A DNA stretch of 64,000 nucleotides from Nilaparvata lugens (Eukaryota; Arthropoda; Insecta; Hemiptera; Delphacidae): NCBI RefSeq assembly GCF_014356525.2, contig NC_052511.1, positions 51,017,068-51,081,067 of the forward strand, read 5' to 3'. Both the position numbers and the translations under genes were made by a program. Below are positions 41,718-53,149 of the stretch, one piece after another. Under the pieces are notes generated by a model that was given only the letters and a program-made list of their open reading frames with translations, was not told the origin of the DNA and did no database searches. Positions within the stretch are counted from its first letter, which is position 1. Every line of letters begins with the position of its first letter.

Positions 41718-43645
41718 GAAATAGGGTTAAACAGGAATTACGGAACTCAAAGATTAGGTACTTGAATTCGTTTATGACAAACAATAGACAAGACTCTAAA
41801 TCACTTTGGTAGGGAATAAAAGAATTCGGGCTTGGCAAACAGAAATCGAATCCACAAATTGACTTACCATTGAATAAAATAAATGACCATTCGTTTCACA
41901 CTCTAACCAACGCGACGAAGTTGTCATTGCTAATCATATAGATGATCTTGAAGAGCAGGTTACAAACTTAGATTTACCAATCACTGATCAATTCATTTCC
42001 ATCCAATCTCAGAAGAAGACACTTTCAGAGCAATTCAACGTATCCATAGTAATGCTACGGGTGTAGACAAAATTCCTATTAAATTTATCAAGAATATGTT
42101 ATTTGCTGTTTTACCAACCATTACATACATTTTCAACAAGTCACTTGAAGAAGGCATTTTCCCTGAAAACTGGAAGTTTGCTCTGGTTCGCCCTCTAAAT
42201 AAAGTTCCATCACCCAATAAAGTGAGGATTTTAGACCAATCAGTATTTTACCTGCATTGTCCAAAGTGCTAGAAAGACTCATTCATGCTCAAGTTGTAAA
42301 ATTTCTAGACAACAATAGTAAGCTTCATAACTTTCAATCAGGCTTTAGAAAATTCCATTCAACTGAGACAGCTCTGCTTCGTGTCACTGATGATATAAGG
42401 TTAGCTATGGACCAAAGAAAATGCACCATCCTCACCCTATTTGATTTTTCTAAAGCATTCGATACTGTTGATCATACAGTCCTTCTGAATAAGTTGGCTA
42501 TTCTTGGTTTCAGTCACAACTCGTTAGTTTGGTTTAAATCCTATCTATTAGGTAGGAAACAATGTGTATCTGTCGGTGACAAAAAGTCAACTTGGAAAAA
42601 CGTTATGCATGGAGTACCACAAGGTTCAATTTTAGGCCCTCTCCTCTTCACTTTGTATGCTAATGACCTTTCTTCCATTATCAATTCTCCAGTTTCCATA
42701 CTTATGCAGACGACCTTCAAATCTATTTAAGCTGTCCCATAACAAAAATAATGAAACAGTTGGAATAATGAATCAGGATATCAATTCGATAGTGGAATGG
42801 ACAAAGAAAAATGGCCTTAAGCTTAATCCCATCAAAACACAACCCATTATAATTGGATATTCTCGTCTTATAAACAATATTGACCTTGAATCGATTCACA
42901 AAATTAGTGTAGACGGTAATGACATTCCTTACTGTAGCTCAGTTAAAAATTTAGGCATTATTATGAATAATACTCTTGACTGGTCAGAACAAGTGAACAA
43001 AACTTGTAAAAAGGTATTCTCAGCCATGCATGCATTGAAGAAAATGCACGATATCCTCCCTAGAAACATTAAATTATTATTGGTTCAATCTCTCATCTTC
43101 CACATTTAATGTATTGTAATTCTGTTCTTAACGATATGCAAGTCACTCTGAATGATAAACTACAGCGTTGCCAAAATTATTGTCTACGTTTCGTCTACTC
43201 TCTCCAACGCCATGATCATATCACCCCAGCCCACATTGCTAGTTCAACATTAAAGCTTCCCGATCAGAGGCTTTTTCGAATAGTCAAGCTTGTTAGAGAT
43301 ATCTTGAAATACGGTAATCCGAACTATTTTAAAGATGATTTCAAATTTGTCTCTGAAGGTAGGAGGATAGATGCTTCACATACTAGAACCGGAGAAAGTA
43401 CTTTAAGGATACCCAATCATCGAACTACTATTTTCACAAAATCCTTCTTAGTCAGTGCCTGTCGTGCATGGAATGCACTTCCTGTTTCTATCAGGTCCAT
43501 CGAGAGCCGAGCGAGCTTCATCCTGACTTTAAAAAAACATCTTTTGGAACAAATGACTGAAACTGTCCGGCCCTAGAACGATCACATGACAACCATCCCT
43601 CACCCATTCCACCAATATAAACCTTTAAACCATGTTATAGAACGA

Positions 43646-43682
<37 letters not shown>

Positions 43683-44222
43683 AACTCATGTTATTTCAAT
43701 TATCCACTGCATACTGCTGTATATTACTGAAATTGATAACCCTGATCTACTTTCAGCCTACTTCATTTATTAATCAATTATTTGATCTTATCTACCTATA
43801 TAATTATTTTACTTTATCAATTTTCTGTTTTTTTTTTCTCTTCAATATTCATATTGATTAAAACTTTTACAATATTTCCATTAATAAATAAATCCTTAGT
43901 TTAAATAACGAAATTAACGTTTTGGTAGAGAGTTAGTGGGGAGGATATTTTATTATTCTTCCCAAAGAATGGACATTGATATGTCCAAAGCTCCGCCAAT
44001 TTATGTAGATGCATAACAATATGATTATTATCTATAGTTATTATATTACAAATTGCTTTTTCATATCATATACAGTTCTATAGTTATTTTCCTAGTCTAT
44101 ATTATGTAAATTCATCTATAATTTTGCTGTATTGTAAGCTATTGTATATAAGTGTATAAGCCAGTATATATTGTAATCTACATAAATAAAGTACTCAATC
44201 AATCAATCAATCAATCAATCAA
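41717..44222 (+). pseudogene. CR1/L2-type LINE, 5'-truncated, multiply frameshifted
   Basis: It begins in the linker (KQELRNSKIRYLNSF). It continues through IHSNATGVDKIPIKFI and SLEEGIFPENWK (finger region), then MSKVLERLIH, FDFSKAFDTVDH (catalytic Asp) and MHGVPQGSILGPLLFTLYAN. The YADD box near 42706-42718 is readable only after a frame change. C-terminal motifs follow (WTKKNGLKLN, CLRFVYSLQRHDHITPAH, RAWNALPVSIRS) to a stop at about 43576. The 3' UTR includes a (TA)n run and TGGTAGAGAGTTAGTGGGGA and ends in (ATCA)n at 44199-44222. Disruptions: TAG at 41810-41812 and frame changes near 41890, 41990, 42222, 42703, 42740 and 43098. Endonuclease and ORF1 are missing. Confidence 0.85.
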
Positions 44223-44269
44223 TTGTCTGCTTACATTTTATTTACAACCCGCAAGATTTTCAAGTTCTT

Positions 44270-44560
44270 CTTCAAGTACTTAACTATGCTTCTTTTATCT
44301 ATTCACCTTCTTCTCTTGTTCCTGAACCTCCTTCCTCCCTCCTCATCCTTCTCATCCTTCTCCCCCTTTTCCTCCTTCTCCTCCTCCTCCTCCTCCTTCT
44401 CCTTTTTCACCTCCTTTTCCTCCCATTTTCCTCCTTTTCCTCCTCCACCTCATTCTCCACCTCATTCTTCTCCTCCTTCTCCTTCCCCACCTTATCCTTC
44501 TTATCCTCCCTCTTCACCTTCTCATTTTACTTCTTCTCCTCCTCTTCATCCTCCTATTGA
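44270..44560. repeat. CTC/CTT-rich tract
   Basis: Imperfect (TCC)n and (TTC)n; the Pro/Ser-rich frame here is spurious. Confidence 0.75.
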
Positions 44561-44639
44561 ACTTGGACTGGAAACAGTGCAAAGTTCTACATTATGGAGA
44601 CACTTAGAAAAGTCTTAGTCTTAGGAGATTAGGAAAAGA

Positions 44640-45575
44640 CGTGGTGAAAGAGAAAGGGCAATAGGACTAAAGATGGCGAGCTTCTGACAAACGTAGTGAT
44701 GAAGGGAAGAAGAGAGAAATAGGGATGAAGAGAGAGGGAGAGGGCTGAAGGAGCAGTGGAAACGAATTAAGGGATTATATTTATTTACTCATTCATATGG
44801 CTTTTATCGGCAGAGAGATCCTTTCGGATGTCCTGCCTCGCCGTATTACCCAATGTCATTTCCTATCAACACTCAAGTTTATAGGTTATGTCTTGGGTTT
44901 CTTCATTTTTCTCACTAGAAATTTGCACTTTCACTTCCTGAGTTCCTATTTTACAAATTTAAAAATTTATTGAAGGAGAAAGGAGAGAGAAATTGGCATA
45001 AAAAAGAGAGGGTATAAGAGCTAAAAGAGCAGTAAAAACGAATGAATGGATGAAGCAGTATGGAGAGATAAATACAGATGAATAGAGAGAGAGGGAATAA
45101 GGTCCAAAGGAGCAGTGGAAACTAATTAAGGGATGAAGGAAAAGGAAGAGAGAACTAGACATGAAAAGAGAGAGGGGATAAGAGCTAAAAGAGCAGTAAA
45201 AACAAATTAAGGGATGAAGCAGTACGGAGAGATAAATACAGATGAAGATGAAAAGAGAGAGATAGAGAGGGAAAGCGGGAATAAGGTCTGAAGGAGCAGT
45301 GGAAATGAATTGAGGGATGAAGGAGAAGTGAGAAAGAAATTGAGATGGAGAAGGAGAGAGGGAATAAGAGCTAAAAGAGCAGTGAAAACGAATTAATGGA
45401 TGTAGCAGTATGGAGAGATAAATACAGATGAAGAGAGAGAGTGAGTGAGATGGAATATAAGGGTAAAAGAGCAGTGGAAACGAATTAACAGATGAAGGAG
45501 AAGGGAAATAGAAATAGGATTGAAGAGAGAGAGAGAGAGAATAAGGGCTAAAGGAGCAGTGGAAACGAATTACTG
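44640..45575. repeat. GA-rich minisatellite with alternating unit types
   Basis: Units of about 82-100 bp each contain AGAGCAGTGGAAACGAATTA or a variant. Type A units carry GAAGCAGTATGGAGAGATAA and type B units carry GAAGGAGAAG..AGAAAGAAATTG. From about 45010 to 45540 they alternate A-B-A-B, giving a dimer period near 175-185 bp. Unit starts are near 45012, 45094, 45178, 45280, 45363, 45455 and 45539. Region 44640-44760 is a worn outer unit. Confidence 0.7.
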
Positions 45576-45790
45576 GCGCTGAAATTTGAATGAGAATAGC
45601 AAAATGTCGTCGTACCGTTTATATTATGAAAGCTTAGAGCTTCGTCGGCAGAATCTTGATATGGCTGAACTTATTCTGCACAAAAGCTGAGAGACTCCTC
45701 CATTTCCACTGCTAACTGAGAAGAAGATGACGAGCTGTTGAATGGCTTCTTAGTTTCGCCGCTAAGATGAAAAGTACAAGTTCAACTTTT
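45576..45790. other. No gene seen
   Basis: Unique-looking 215 bp between the minisatellite and the GAA array. Confidence 0.4.
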
Positions 45791-45794
45791 CAAG

Positions 45795-46160
45795 GTGAAG
45801 AAGAAAGACGAAGAAGAAGAGAAGAAGAAGAAGAAGAAGAAGAAGAAGAGAGAAGAAGAAGAAGAAGAAGAAGAAGAAGAAGAAGAAGAAGAAGAAAGAT
45901 AAGACGAGAAGAAGAAAAAGAAGAAGAAGAAGAAGAAGAAGAAGAAAGAAAAAGAAGAAAGAGAAGGAGAAGAAGACCAAGAAGAAGAGAAGAAGAAGAA
46001 AGAAGACAAGAAGAAGAAAGAAAGAAAGAAGAAGAAAGAAGAAAGAAAAGAAAGAAGAAGAAGAAGAAGACGAAGAGAAGATGGAGATGGAAAAGGAGTA
46101 GAAGAAGGAGAAGGAGATGGAAAATGAGTACAAGGAGAAGAAGGATAGAGGAATAGAGGA
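45795..46160. repeat. GAA-rich array
   Basis: Mostly GAA with GAAA, GAC and GGA interruptions. Open in all three frames on both strands, hence several long but meaningless frames. Confidence 0.95.
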
Positions 46161-46400
46161 CTTTTGTTGAGACTTTTGGGGAAGAAGTCTCCAAATAGGA
46201 AATTCTTCTTTTGGAAAAGAGGAGGAAGAGGAGGAGTATTTATTCAGAAGATGTTGATTGGAAATTTAAATCAATACGAATCTAGAATATCTTCAGAAAT
46301 GATAGTGGATGGTCAGAATGTGCTAAAATATTATAATAGTTCAGTTTTAAAGGAAAGTAGTTCGTTAAGCCTTGGGCTACGCTTAGAGCTGCGTTTACAC

Positions 46401-46500
46401 NNNNNNNNNNNNNNNNNNNNNNNNNNNNNNNNNNNNNNNNNNNNNNNNNNNNNNNNNNNNNNNNNNNNNNNNNNNNNNNNNNNNNNNNNNNNNNNNNNNN
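46401..46500. other. Assembly gap (100 N)
   Basis: Exactly 100 unknown bases, the usual placeholder for a gap of undetermined size. Distances across it are unreliable, and frames that cross it are invalid. Confidence 0.98.
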
Positions 46501-46690
46501 AGGAGAGCTTTGGAGTTAGAATAAGAGAATATGGGAATCACTAGAGGAAGGGTAATCAATTTAGGAAGAGGAAGGAACAATAGGAGAGATTGAGGAGTTA
46601 GAATGAGAGAAGGAAGAAATCACTAGAGCAAATGTAGTACATTTTAGATATGTTGATGTGTAAGAGTGAGAGAAGAAGGGAATCACTACA
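46501..46690. repeat. GA-rich repeat, units about 80 bp, right of the gap
   Basis: GGAGTTAGAATGAGAGAAGG..AATCACTAGAG recurs near 46510, 46594 and 46667. The array probably continues into the gap. Confidence 0.6.
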
Positions 46691-47215
46691 GGAAAGACAA
46701 AAATAAAGTCTGTTAATAACATGTGAGATTGTACATAGGAACAATTCCAACCTCATTTGATTTGTGGCGGTATAATGTTCTGTAGTTGCCCATTGGTTGT
46801 GGGGTGGAAAGAGGAACACCATGGAAATATTCCCGTTAATATCCACCAGCGCCCCTGGCGTCGGTTTGTGGAAGTGTCGCCACCAAAACAAGCATAAATC
46901 ACATGACAGGTGGTGTGGGGGGAGAGGGTGCGCACGCGATTAGATTCAACCGCGTTTGAATTATTTTCGATGTCTGCGAAATAATATATGAGCAGCCCGT
47001 TCTCTCACTATTGGAGAGGTGGCGGTGGCTTGAATTATGCATCGCAGATTAGATAGATGACTGATGCATCAGAGATTATATAGATGATGCATCAGTGTGG
47101 GAATGATGCAGTGGTGATGTCGTGTCGGATACATCGATGATCGGTCAATCGTAGACAAGTGGCAAGCGGTTGGGAACTAACGGAAGAATTGGCTGATTTC
47201 AGGTCGTAAGTTTAT
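46691..47215. other. Unassigned GC-richer, apparently single-copy region
   Basis: GC-richer than its surroundings (AGCGCCCCTGGCGTCGG, GGTGGCGGTGGC), with repeated GATGCATCAG near 47060-47100. There are no splice-bounded open frames. It could be regulatory DNA; nothing specific supports that. Confidence 0.3.
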
Positions 47216-47362
47216 GTGCCGGTTGCACAAAAGCCTGTTAAAATTTAACCGTCAATTATTCCACGAGAACCAATCAGAGTAGCAGTTTTATCAAAAACGC
47301 ATTCCAAGATTGGCTCTAGTGAACTTAATCACGGTTAAATTTTAACCTTTTGTTCAACCGGT
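47216..47362. mobile_element. Foldback MITE family C, isolated copy
   Basis: TGCCGGTTGCACAAAAGCC at left and AACCTTTTGTTCAACCGG at right; inner GAACCAATCAGAG is mirrored by ATTGGCTCTAG-like sequence. Confidence 0.75.
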
Positions 47363-48207
47363 GATTGTACTCTGTACCGGTGTGCACGGTACGTTTGTAG
47401 TATGATATTTGATATTATCCGAGCATTGTGTCGAAAGTTGAGAGGGTTTGAAATTTTGATTCTTGAGGTCTCCTTATGCGCGCCTCTCCTCTGGAAAATA
47501 CTGAAATGAAGTGCATCTAACGGGTGATTCTCATAGAACATAATCTCATGATCTCATGAACTTATATCAGTGTGCGAGTTATCAATGTGTCGACAATTTA
47601 GTTGGTAATGATGATTGAACCTGAAAATCAGGTGTTTTTCACAATACAAGGAGCATTGTTGTCAGGTGTACCTGGAAATCTATATGAGAAAGAGCGCTCT
47701 ACCTGATCTCAGATTGTAGAGCACAAAAATACGCCCAGAAAGATTTTGAATTATACATCTAAATGGTAACAATCGGGAGATATTGTCAATTAGAAACTAA
47801 AATTCATCAAAATTCATCTTTCCATTTTTCCTCATTTTTGGAGAATCATAATTCTGTACTCATTAGAGATAGAGAGTTCCGGATAATCTCATTCAATTCG
47901 GTCTTTTAATTTTAAAAAAATGTGAAGCAACTTTTTCTGTCCGATTAACGGATTTGACGGAAATAGCTGAGAACTGGAAAATAAACCAAAAATACGAGGT
48001 TTTTGGGCTACTATGTATTTAGCACAAGGGAATTTTGCTTGAAGAAATTGGTTCTGGACTTCTCTTATGTATCCAAATGATATATAAGAAAATCAGAACT
48101 ACAATATATATTGCAAGCACCAATGTATATAGTGACTGGACTATGTAATAAAACCATCAAGCATCAATGTATATAGTGACTAGACTATGTAATGAAACCA
48201 TATGTTT
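47363..48207. other. No gene seen
   Basis: AT-rich; a short direct repeat CAAGCACCAATGTATATAGTGACT occurs in two versions near 48114 and 48160. A 68-codon frame has no support. Confidence 0.4.
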
Positions 48208-48620
48208 TCTTCACAGTCGAGTATGTTTCATAGTTCCAAAATAGGAACAGCAAAACTGCTGCAAAAAACCATTTTCAGCGCTCCAGGTGGAAGTTTTGTC
48301 AACTTCTGCAAAATTACTGATTCGGAATTTGTAAACTAGGTTATGTTTATAGAATGCATGTAGTAGCTTCAGCACAAGCAGGTAATGTTTTCTATTCCTC
48401 AATTTTATTCTTCTTAAGATTATTATGACGAATAATAGTGCACTAATAATAGTGAGAATGTCTTTTGCAGTGCTCCAATGAAATTCTAGTCTCGATCTTA
48501 CTGAGTTTCTAACTTTTTCTTGTACTCTTATCACTTTTTCCATAGTATCTTACGTCACATGGACGGGAATGGGCCTTTCGCAGTTGAGAATGATGTTTCT
48601 AATCGAGGCTAACGCCCTGA
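48208..48620 (-). repeat. Interspersed repeat K, uninterrupted copy
   Basis: It matches 5560-5942 plus 6298-6310 on the opposite strand (GGAAGTTTTGTCAAC, TACGTCACATGGACGGGAA). It shows what the 5.6-kb copy looked like before its MITE arrived. Confidence 0.65.
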
Positions 48621-48800
48621 TTAGAATAGTTTATTTCGCACCTAGGTCTGAAAATGAGACTTTTCCGGCCCGAAATCGGTTTTCAAATCCGAGGCCGTAG
48701 GCCGAGGACTAGAAAAGATTGAGAGCCGGAAAAACATTTTTGCCTGTGGTGTGAACGCTATTTTTCGCCACACAGAAAAATAAACAATATATATATGAGA
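48621..48800. repeat. Repeat with CCGAGGCCG..CGGCCTAGG-like foldback, also at 52985-53130
   Basis: GATTGAGAGCCGGAAAAACA, TTTTTCGCCACACA and TCGGTTTTCAA are found again, inverted, at 52985-53130. It directly follows repeat K and may be its continuation. Confidence 0.5.
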
Positions 48801-49135
48801 ATAATTGTTCATTAAGCACTTCCGAAAGCAAAAGTGGAAGGTCATAGCTCTAGCAAATCTGAGGTAATCTGAATATCAGGAAATTGACCAATTGTTTTTA
48901 TTTTTATTCTGATTTGTCTAAATAACCTAAAAGATTATGTTAAATTATGTAAGAGGTTAGTTTATACTTTTTTATCTTTTTCAAATGACATAATATTATA
49001 TTATTATAATGTTTTAATTATTGAGTAATAAACACAACTAATGAAAAGTTTTTTGATCAGCTGTTTTAGAACACTTGAAATTTGGCCAATCTGAATGCCA
49101 ACGTCAACAATGCTTGTTGTCATCGACCTAGGAAG
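48801..49135. other. No gene seen
   Basis: AT-rich unique-looking DNA. Confidence 0.4.
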
Positions 49136-49560
49136 TTTAGGTTAGAGTTCTATCCTACTCTGAAAATCGAATTTGAATAGTTTATAATATATATGTTATC
49201 TTTTTTCAATCATCCAAAAATGATAGTATATTATGCAGAATACTTTATTCAATTCTAGAAGCCTAAACTGGTTCCGTTTCATAAACTATTTTGTAAAAAC
49301 GTTCAGCACCATATCCATCAGGATATTGCCCAAGTAGTTCCAAATTTTCACCAGTTTCGTGATGAACGAAGTACTATGAGGTTTGAGGTTAGATTCTATT
49401 ATACTCTGAAAATTGATTTGAATAGTTTTTATAATATCTTATTTGTATTCCATTCATCCAAATAAAATGATAGTATCTTATTTCAAAATACTTTATTCAT
49501 TTGTAGAAGCATAAACTGATTCCGTTTCATAAACTATTTTGTAAACACGTTCACATCAAA
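49136..49560. repeat. Diverged tandem duplication, period about 244 bp
   Basis: TTAGGTTAGAGTTCTATCCTACTCTGAAAAT at 49136 and TGAGGTTAGATTCTATTATACTCTGAAAAT at 49380 begin two copies. Each later reads TTCCGTTTCATAAACTATTTTGTAAA. Clear drift shows an old event. Confidence 0.75.
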
Positions 49561-49961
49561 TCAGAATCAGCTGACTTCAAGGTTATTTTACAGCCCTAGA
49601 GCCGTAAAACTTTTACCGGCCTGGTCAGAAAACAATCATTTTCGGCCTCCATATGACACACGAAAACCAGATCATTACATCCAAGTGGGGCGAAAACATC
49701 ATTCTCGACTGCAAAAGGCCCCTTCCCGTCCATGTGACGTAATATATTAAGAAACAAGTGAGAAGAAAGGAAAAAAGCCGAGATCAGACGAAATTGCAAA
49801 AGATGAGAAGGAGGGAATGCAAAAGGAAATAAGAAGTTGTAAAGGTAAGCGAAGGATGTCCCCGGTGTATCTGCTAAGCCCGGTCTACACAGCGGTCTGA
49901 AAATGATGTTGTTGCCTTTCAGCTGCCTCGGATCAATTCGAGCTGGTCCTAGCACTCTACC
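49561..49961 (-). repeat. Repeat K fragment and unassigned flank
   Basis: CATTCTCGACTGCAAAAGGCCCC..TGTGACGTAATA (49690-49745) is the K start. The 119-codon minus frame through it is not credible. Confidence 0.45.
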
Positions 49962-50050
49962 ACTTTACTCTGACAGCGTTCGCTGAATGGAAGCCATTGA
50001 TGTCATTCATAAGAAATGCTGACAGTTTGTGGTGGATTTCACTGTGGATG
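49962..50050. mobile_element. Family S MITE
   Basis: CCACTTTACTCTGACAGCG at left; AATGCTGACAGTTTGTGGTGG at right; centre GAAGCCATTGATGTCATTC. Confidence 0.6.
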
Positions 50051-50093
50051 GAGGATTTTGTAGCAAGCTTCAGCATCTTCGGACTAAGTTGAG

Positions 50094-50400
50094 ATGCAAC
50101 GAATTGTGCAAATCCTTCTCCTGCTCCTGATCCTTCTCCTCCTCCTCCTCCGCCACCTCCTCCTCATCATCATCTTCCTCCTCCTCCCCATCATCCTCCT
50201 TCTCCACAACCACATCCTCCTCCTTTTCCTCAAACTCGGATGGACTTCTTTGCTGCTCAGTAGTGAAGCTCGCTGTTATAGTTTGCAATACGAAAACTTC
50301 CTAAGATTCTGTGAATTGTGAGGAAGTGAGGGAGAGAGGAAGAAGGAGAAAAGAAGAAAAAGAAGAAGAAGAAGAAGAAGAAGAAGAAGAAGAAGAGGGA
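50094..50400. repeat. CTC-rich then GAA-rich simple sequence
   Basis: (TCC)n-like 50110-50230 and GAA units 50355-50397, on opposite strands within 300 bp. Acidic and Leu-rich frames are artefacts. Confidence 0.85.
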
Positions 50401-50450
50401 GCATTACTTCTCATTCAAGGCTGTCATTCATGCTGTCAGGTTGATTTCTT

Positions 50451-50846
50451 GATTGATTGATTGATTGATTGAGTACTTTATTCATGTAGATTACAATATA
50501 TACTGGCTTATACACTTATATACAATAGCTTACAATACAGCAAAATTATAGATGAATTTACATAATATAGACTAAGAAAATAATTATTGAACTGTATATG
50601 ATAAGTAAAATCAACTTGTAATATAATAACTATAGATAATTATATTATTATGCATCTACATAAATTGGAGGAGCTTTGGACATATCAATGTCCATTCTTC
50701 GGAAAGAATATTAAAAATATCCTCCCCACTAACTCTCTACCAAAACGTTAATTTCATTAGTTAAACTAAGGATTTGTTTATTAATGGAAATATTGTAAAA
50801 GTTTTAATCAATATGAATATTTAAGAGAAAAAAAACAGAAAATAAG
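50451..50846 (-). repeat. CR1/L2 LINE 3' fragment, about 400 bp
   Basis: Complement of the 3' UTR of the LINE at 41717-44222, from TTTTCTGTTTTTTTTCTC to the ATCA repeat end (GATTGATTGATTG at 50451). It is the longest of the truncated tails. Confidence 0.85.
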
Positions 50847-50879
50847 TGAGGGAGAGAGGAAGAGAGGGTGAGGAAGAGA

Positions 50880-51010
50880 AAAAAAAGGAACAAGGAGAAG
50901 AAGAAGAAGAAGAAGAAGAAGAAGAAGAAGAGGCAGAATAAGAAGAAGAAGAAGAGAGGAGGAGAAGAAGAAGAAGGAGAAAGAGGTGGAGAAAGAGGAG
51001 GACGGTGTAG
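50880..51010. repeat. GAA/GGA-rich array
   Basis: Uninterrupted GAA from about 50898 to 50932, then mixed GAA, GGA and GTG. Confidence 0.9.
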
Positions 51011-51182
51011 ACGAGGAGGAGAAACTAGTGAAGAATGAAAAGAAAACCCCTGTTTGAATGTGCAAGTTTACAGGCGCTTTGCGTCTCTCACAATTCGTAT
51101 TCTTACTTCACAGTGAGCTTACTGAAACCTCCAAACCCAAATATTGCATCTAGTTTCTCTAGTTCTTTTTGGAACAGAGAAT

Positions 51183-51396
51183 TGACTGATTGATTGAGTA
51201 CTTTATTTATGTAGATTACAATATATACTGGCTTATACACTTATATACAATAGTTACAATATAGCAAATTATAGATGAATTTACATAATATAGAAAAAAA
51301 TAATTATTGAACTGTATATGATATGAAAAAGCAATTTGTGATATAATAACTATAGATAATAATTAAATTGTTATGCATCTCCATAAATTGGCTTAG
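51183..51396 (-). repeat. CR1/L2 LINE 3' fragment
   Basis: GACTGATTGATTGAGTACTTTATTTATG to CCATAAATTGG; the same tail as at 50451 but shorter. Confidence 0.8.
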
Positions 51397-51423
51397 AATG
51401 TGAGAGAACGATAGAGAGAAAGT

Positions 51424-51516
51424 GAATTTCACTTCAAACTTCCACGATCCCTCATGAATGACATCTACGCTTCTCATTGAAGCATTGCTGTCAGGTTGTA
51501 GAGATGAAGTAGTAAA
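51424..51516. mobile_element. Family S MITE, diverged
   Basis: GAATTTCACTTCAAACTTCC ... CATTGCTGTCAGGTTGTAG with central AATGACATCTACGCTTCTC. Confidence 0.5.
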
Positions 51517-51654
51517 TCTTATTGTGAGTATATTATATACGTAGAGGTTGCATCAAAAGAGAGACTTGTAAGAATTTGAGTTTGGGGAATCAAAAGTGGA
51601 GGTGGCGAGAGGAGGATTGGGAAATAGAAAAATTAGTAGGAGACGAAGAAGCTG

Positions 51655-51812
51655 AAAATAAAGAACGAGGAGGAGGAGTAGGAGAAGAAGCAGGAGCAGG
51701 AGGATGAAGAGGAGGAGGAGGAGGACTTGTTGGGGGTTAAGGAGGAGCAGGAGAAGGAAGAATAAGAAGAAGAAGAAGAAGAAGAAGGAGAAGAAGAAAA
51801 AGAAGAAGAATA
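51655..51812. repeat. GGA/GAA-rich array
   Basis: GAGGAGGAG 51668-51725 and GAAGAAGAA 51766-51810. Confidence 0.85.
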
Positions 51813-52020
51813 GTGGGCAAACTCAAGGAAACAGGTTGAATAGAAACAGCTGAAGAAGAAGTATAAGGAAGAAGTATCAAGCTAAGAAGACGTAGTTCAC
51901 CAAGATACTTATGAATGAGCTTTTCATTCATGGAGGTTTGCAACGCGAAATGCAACATTTTCTTTGCAACATGCCGACTCAACTGTTTGCAAATCCCTTT
52001 GAAGCTACACTGATGATCAA

Positions 52021-52097
52021 GTAGAAGAAGAAGAAGAAGAAGAAGCAGCAGAAGAAGCAGAAGAAGAAGAAGAAGAAGAAGAAGAAGAAGAAGAAGA
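52021..52097. repeat. (GAA)n microsatellite
   Basis: About 25 units with two GCA interruptions. TACACTGATGATCAAGTA before it and TACACCGATGATCAAGTA after it form an 18-bp direct repeat flanking the array. Confidence 0.9.
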
Positions 52098-52303
52098 CAC
52101 TACACCGATGATCAAGTATAGCTCATCTACTTAGGATTCCTATGACTTATCTGAAGAAGCTTATCTTCTTTATCATCTCCATCGTTATCATAGATACATG
52201 GTTATCGTATTATGTTGTAGATTCCAAATGTTGCTGAAATGTCTGAGTGCGATTTATACTCCGGTTGTGGAGTTTGCCGAAGTATAGATTACAATATATG
52301 CTA

Positions 52304-52596
52304 CTAGCCGTCAGGCTCGCTTCGCTCGCCATATCCGTCTAGCCAGGGGGCTCCGCCCCCTGGCCCCCCGATTGGATCGTCCAAGAATGAGATCAGCAGG
52401 CTCGCTTCGCTCGCCTGCATTTTTCATTTGAGCATTTCCATCTTATGTTAGGACAATCCAGTCGGGGGTCCAGACTAAACGTCTGGCTATACGGATATTC
52501 CCAGGATTGAAGTAGCAGTGCCCAATCAATTTTTCCGCGATAAATGCATTTAAATCTTTAACTTGGTGCCAACCTAACAAAGTCAACTAAGCCAAT
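52304..52596 (+). mobile_element. Element A, internally deleted copy
   Basis: CTAGCCGTCAGGCTCGCTTC start, second TCGCTTCGCTCGCC block at 52403, then a jump to CAATCCAGTCGGGGGTCCAG and the flank GATAAATGCATTTAAATC. About 400 bp of core is missing, including the right-hand inverted repeat. Confidence 0.65.
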
Positions 52597-52984
52597 TCTC
52601 TACAATTTTTATTGCAAAGAGTTATTTGTTTACTGGTCATTAAAGAAAGATATTGGACATCAAACGTAGAAGTCTGTGTTTTTCTACTTGAATTTTTCGC
52701 ATGTTTCAACTTTTTTCTCAAAAACTACTCCCACTACAGCTTCCAGACTAGTTTTATTCAATTTTTCAGATATTTTCCATATGAACCAGGCATAAGTTTT
52801 TCAAAAACTAGTCCCTAAACAATTCAGCATCGGTGTATTTCACCAGAGGAACTGAGTTCCGGACGAAAACTTTCACCCTGTATAGCTCGCTAATGAAGCG
52901 TTTATGGATATATGTTTATAAGAACTTTTTTCTTATTTTTACCTCTACTATCACTTATTTAATAATTTAACCTTAATTAAAAAT
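52597..52984. other. No gene seen
   Basis: A 68-codon frame exists but has no recognisable domain. Confidence 0.4.
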
Positions 52985-53130
52985 CACCCTGTATATTGTT
53001 TATTTTTGTGTGTGGCGAAAAATAGCGTTCTCACCACGGGCAAAAATGTTTTTTCGGCTCTCAATCTTCTCTAGTCTTGAAAACCAAGTTTCTAGTCTTG
53101 AAAACCGATTTCGAGCCGGAAAAATCTCAT
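52985..53130. repeat. Second copy of the CCACAC..GCCGGAAAAA repeat
   Basis: Inverted counterpart of 48650-48800: TGTGGCGAAAAATAGCGTTC, CGGCTCTCAATCTTCT and GAGCCGGAAAAATCTCATTT. AGTCTTGAAAACC is locally duplicated. Confidence 0.55.
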
Positions 53131-53149
53131 TTTCATTATATCAAAATAT

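Noticed and set aside
41452..41838. 128-codon minus-strand frame rich in Arg and Glu
   Set aside because: It translates the (TTC)n array; every frame across such a repeat is open.
45762..46194. Several long frames on both strands (75-134 codons)
   Set aside because: All arise from the GAA-rich array, with no sequence complexity.
46164..46580. Frames of 126 and 61 codons spanning 46.4 kb
   Set aside because: They cross 100 unknown bases.
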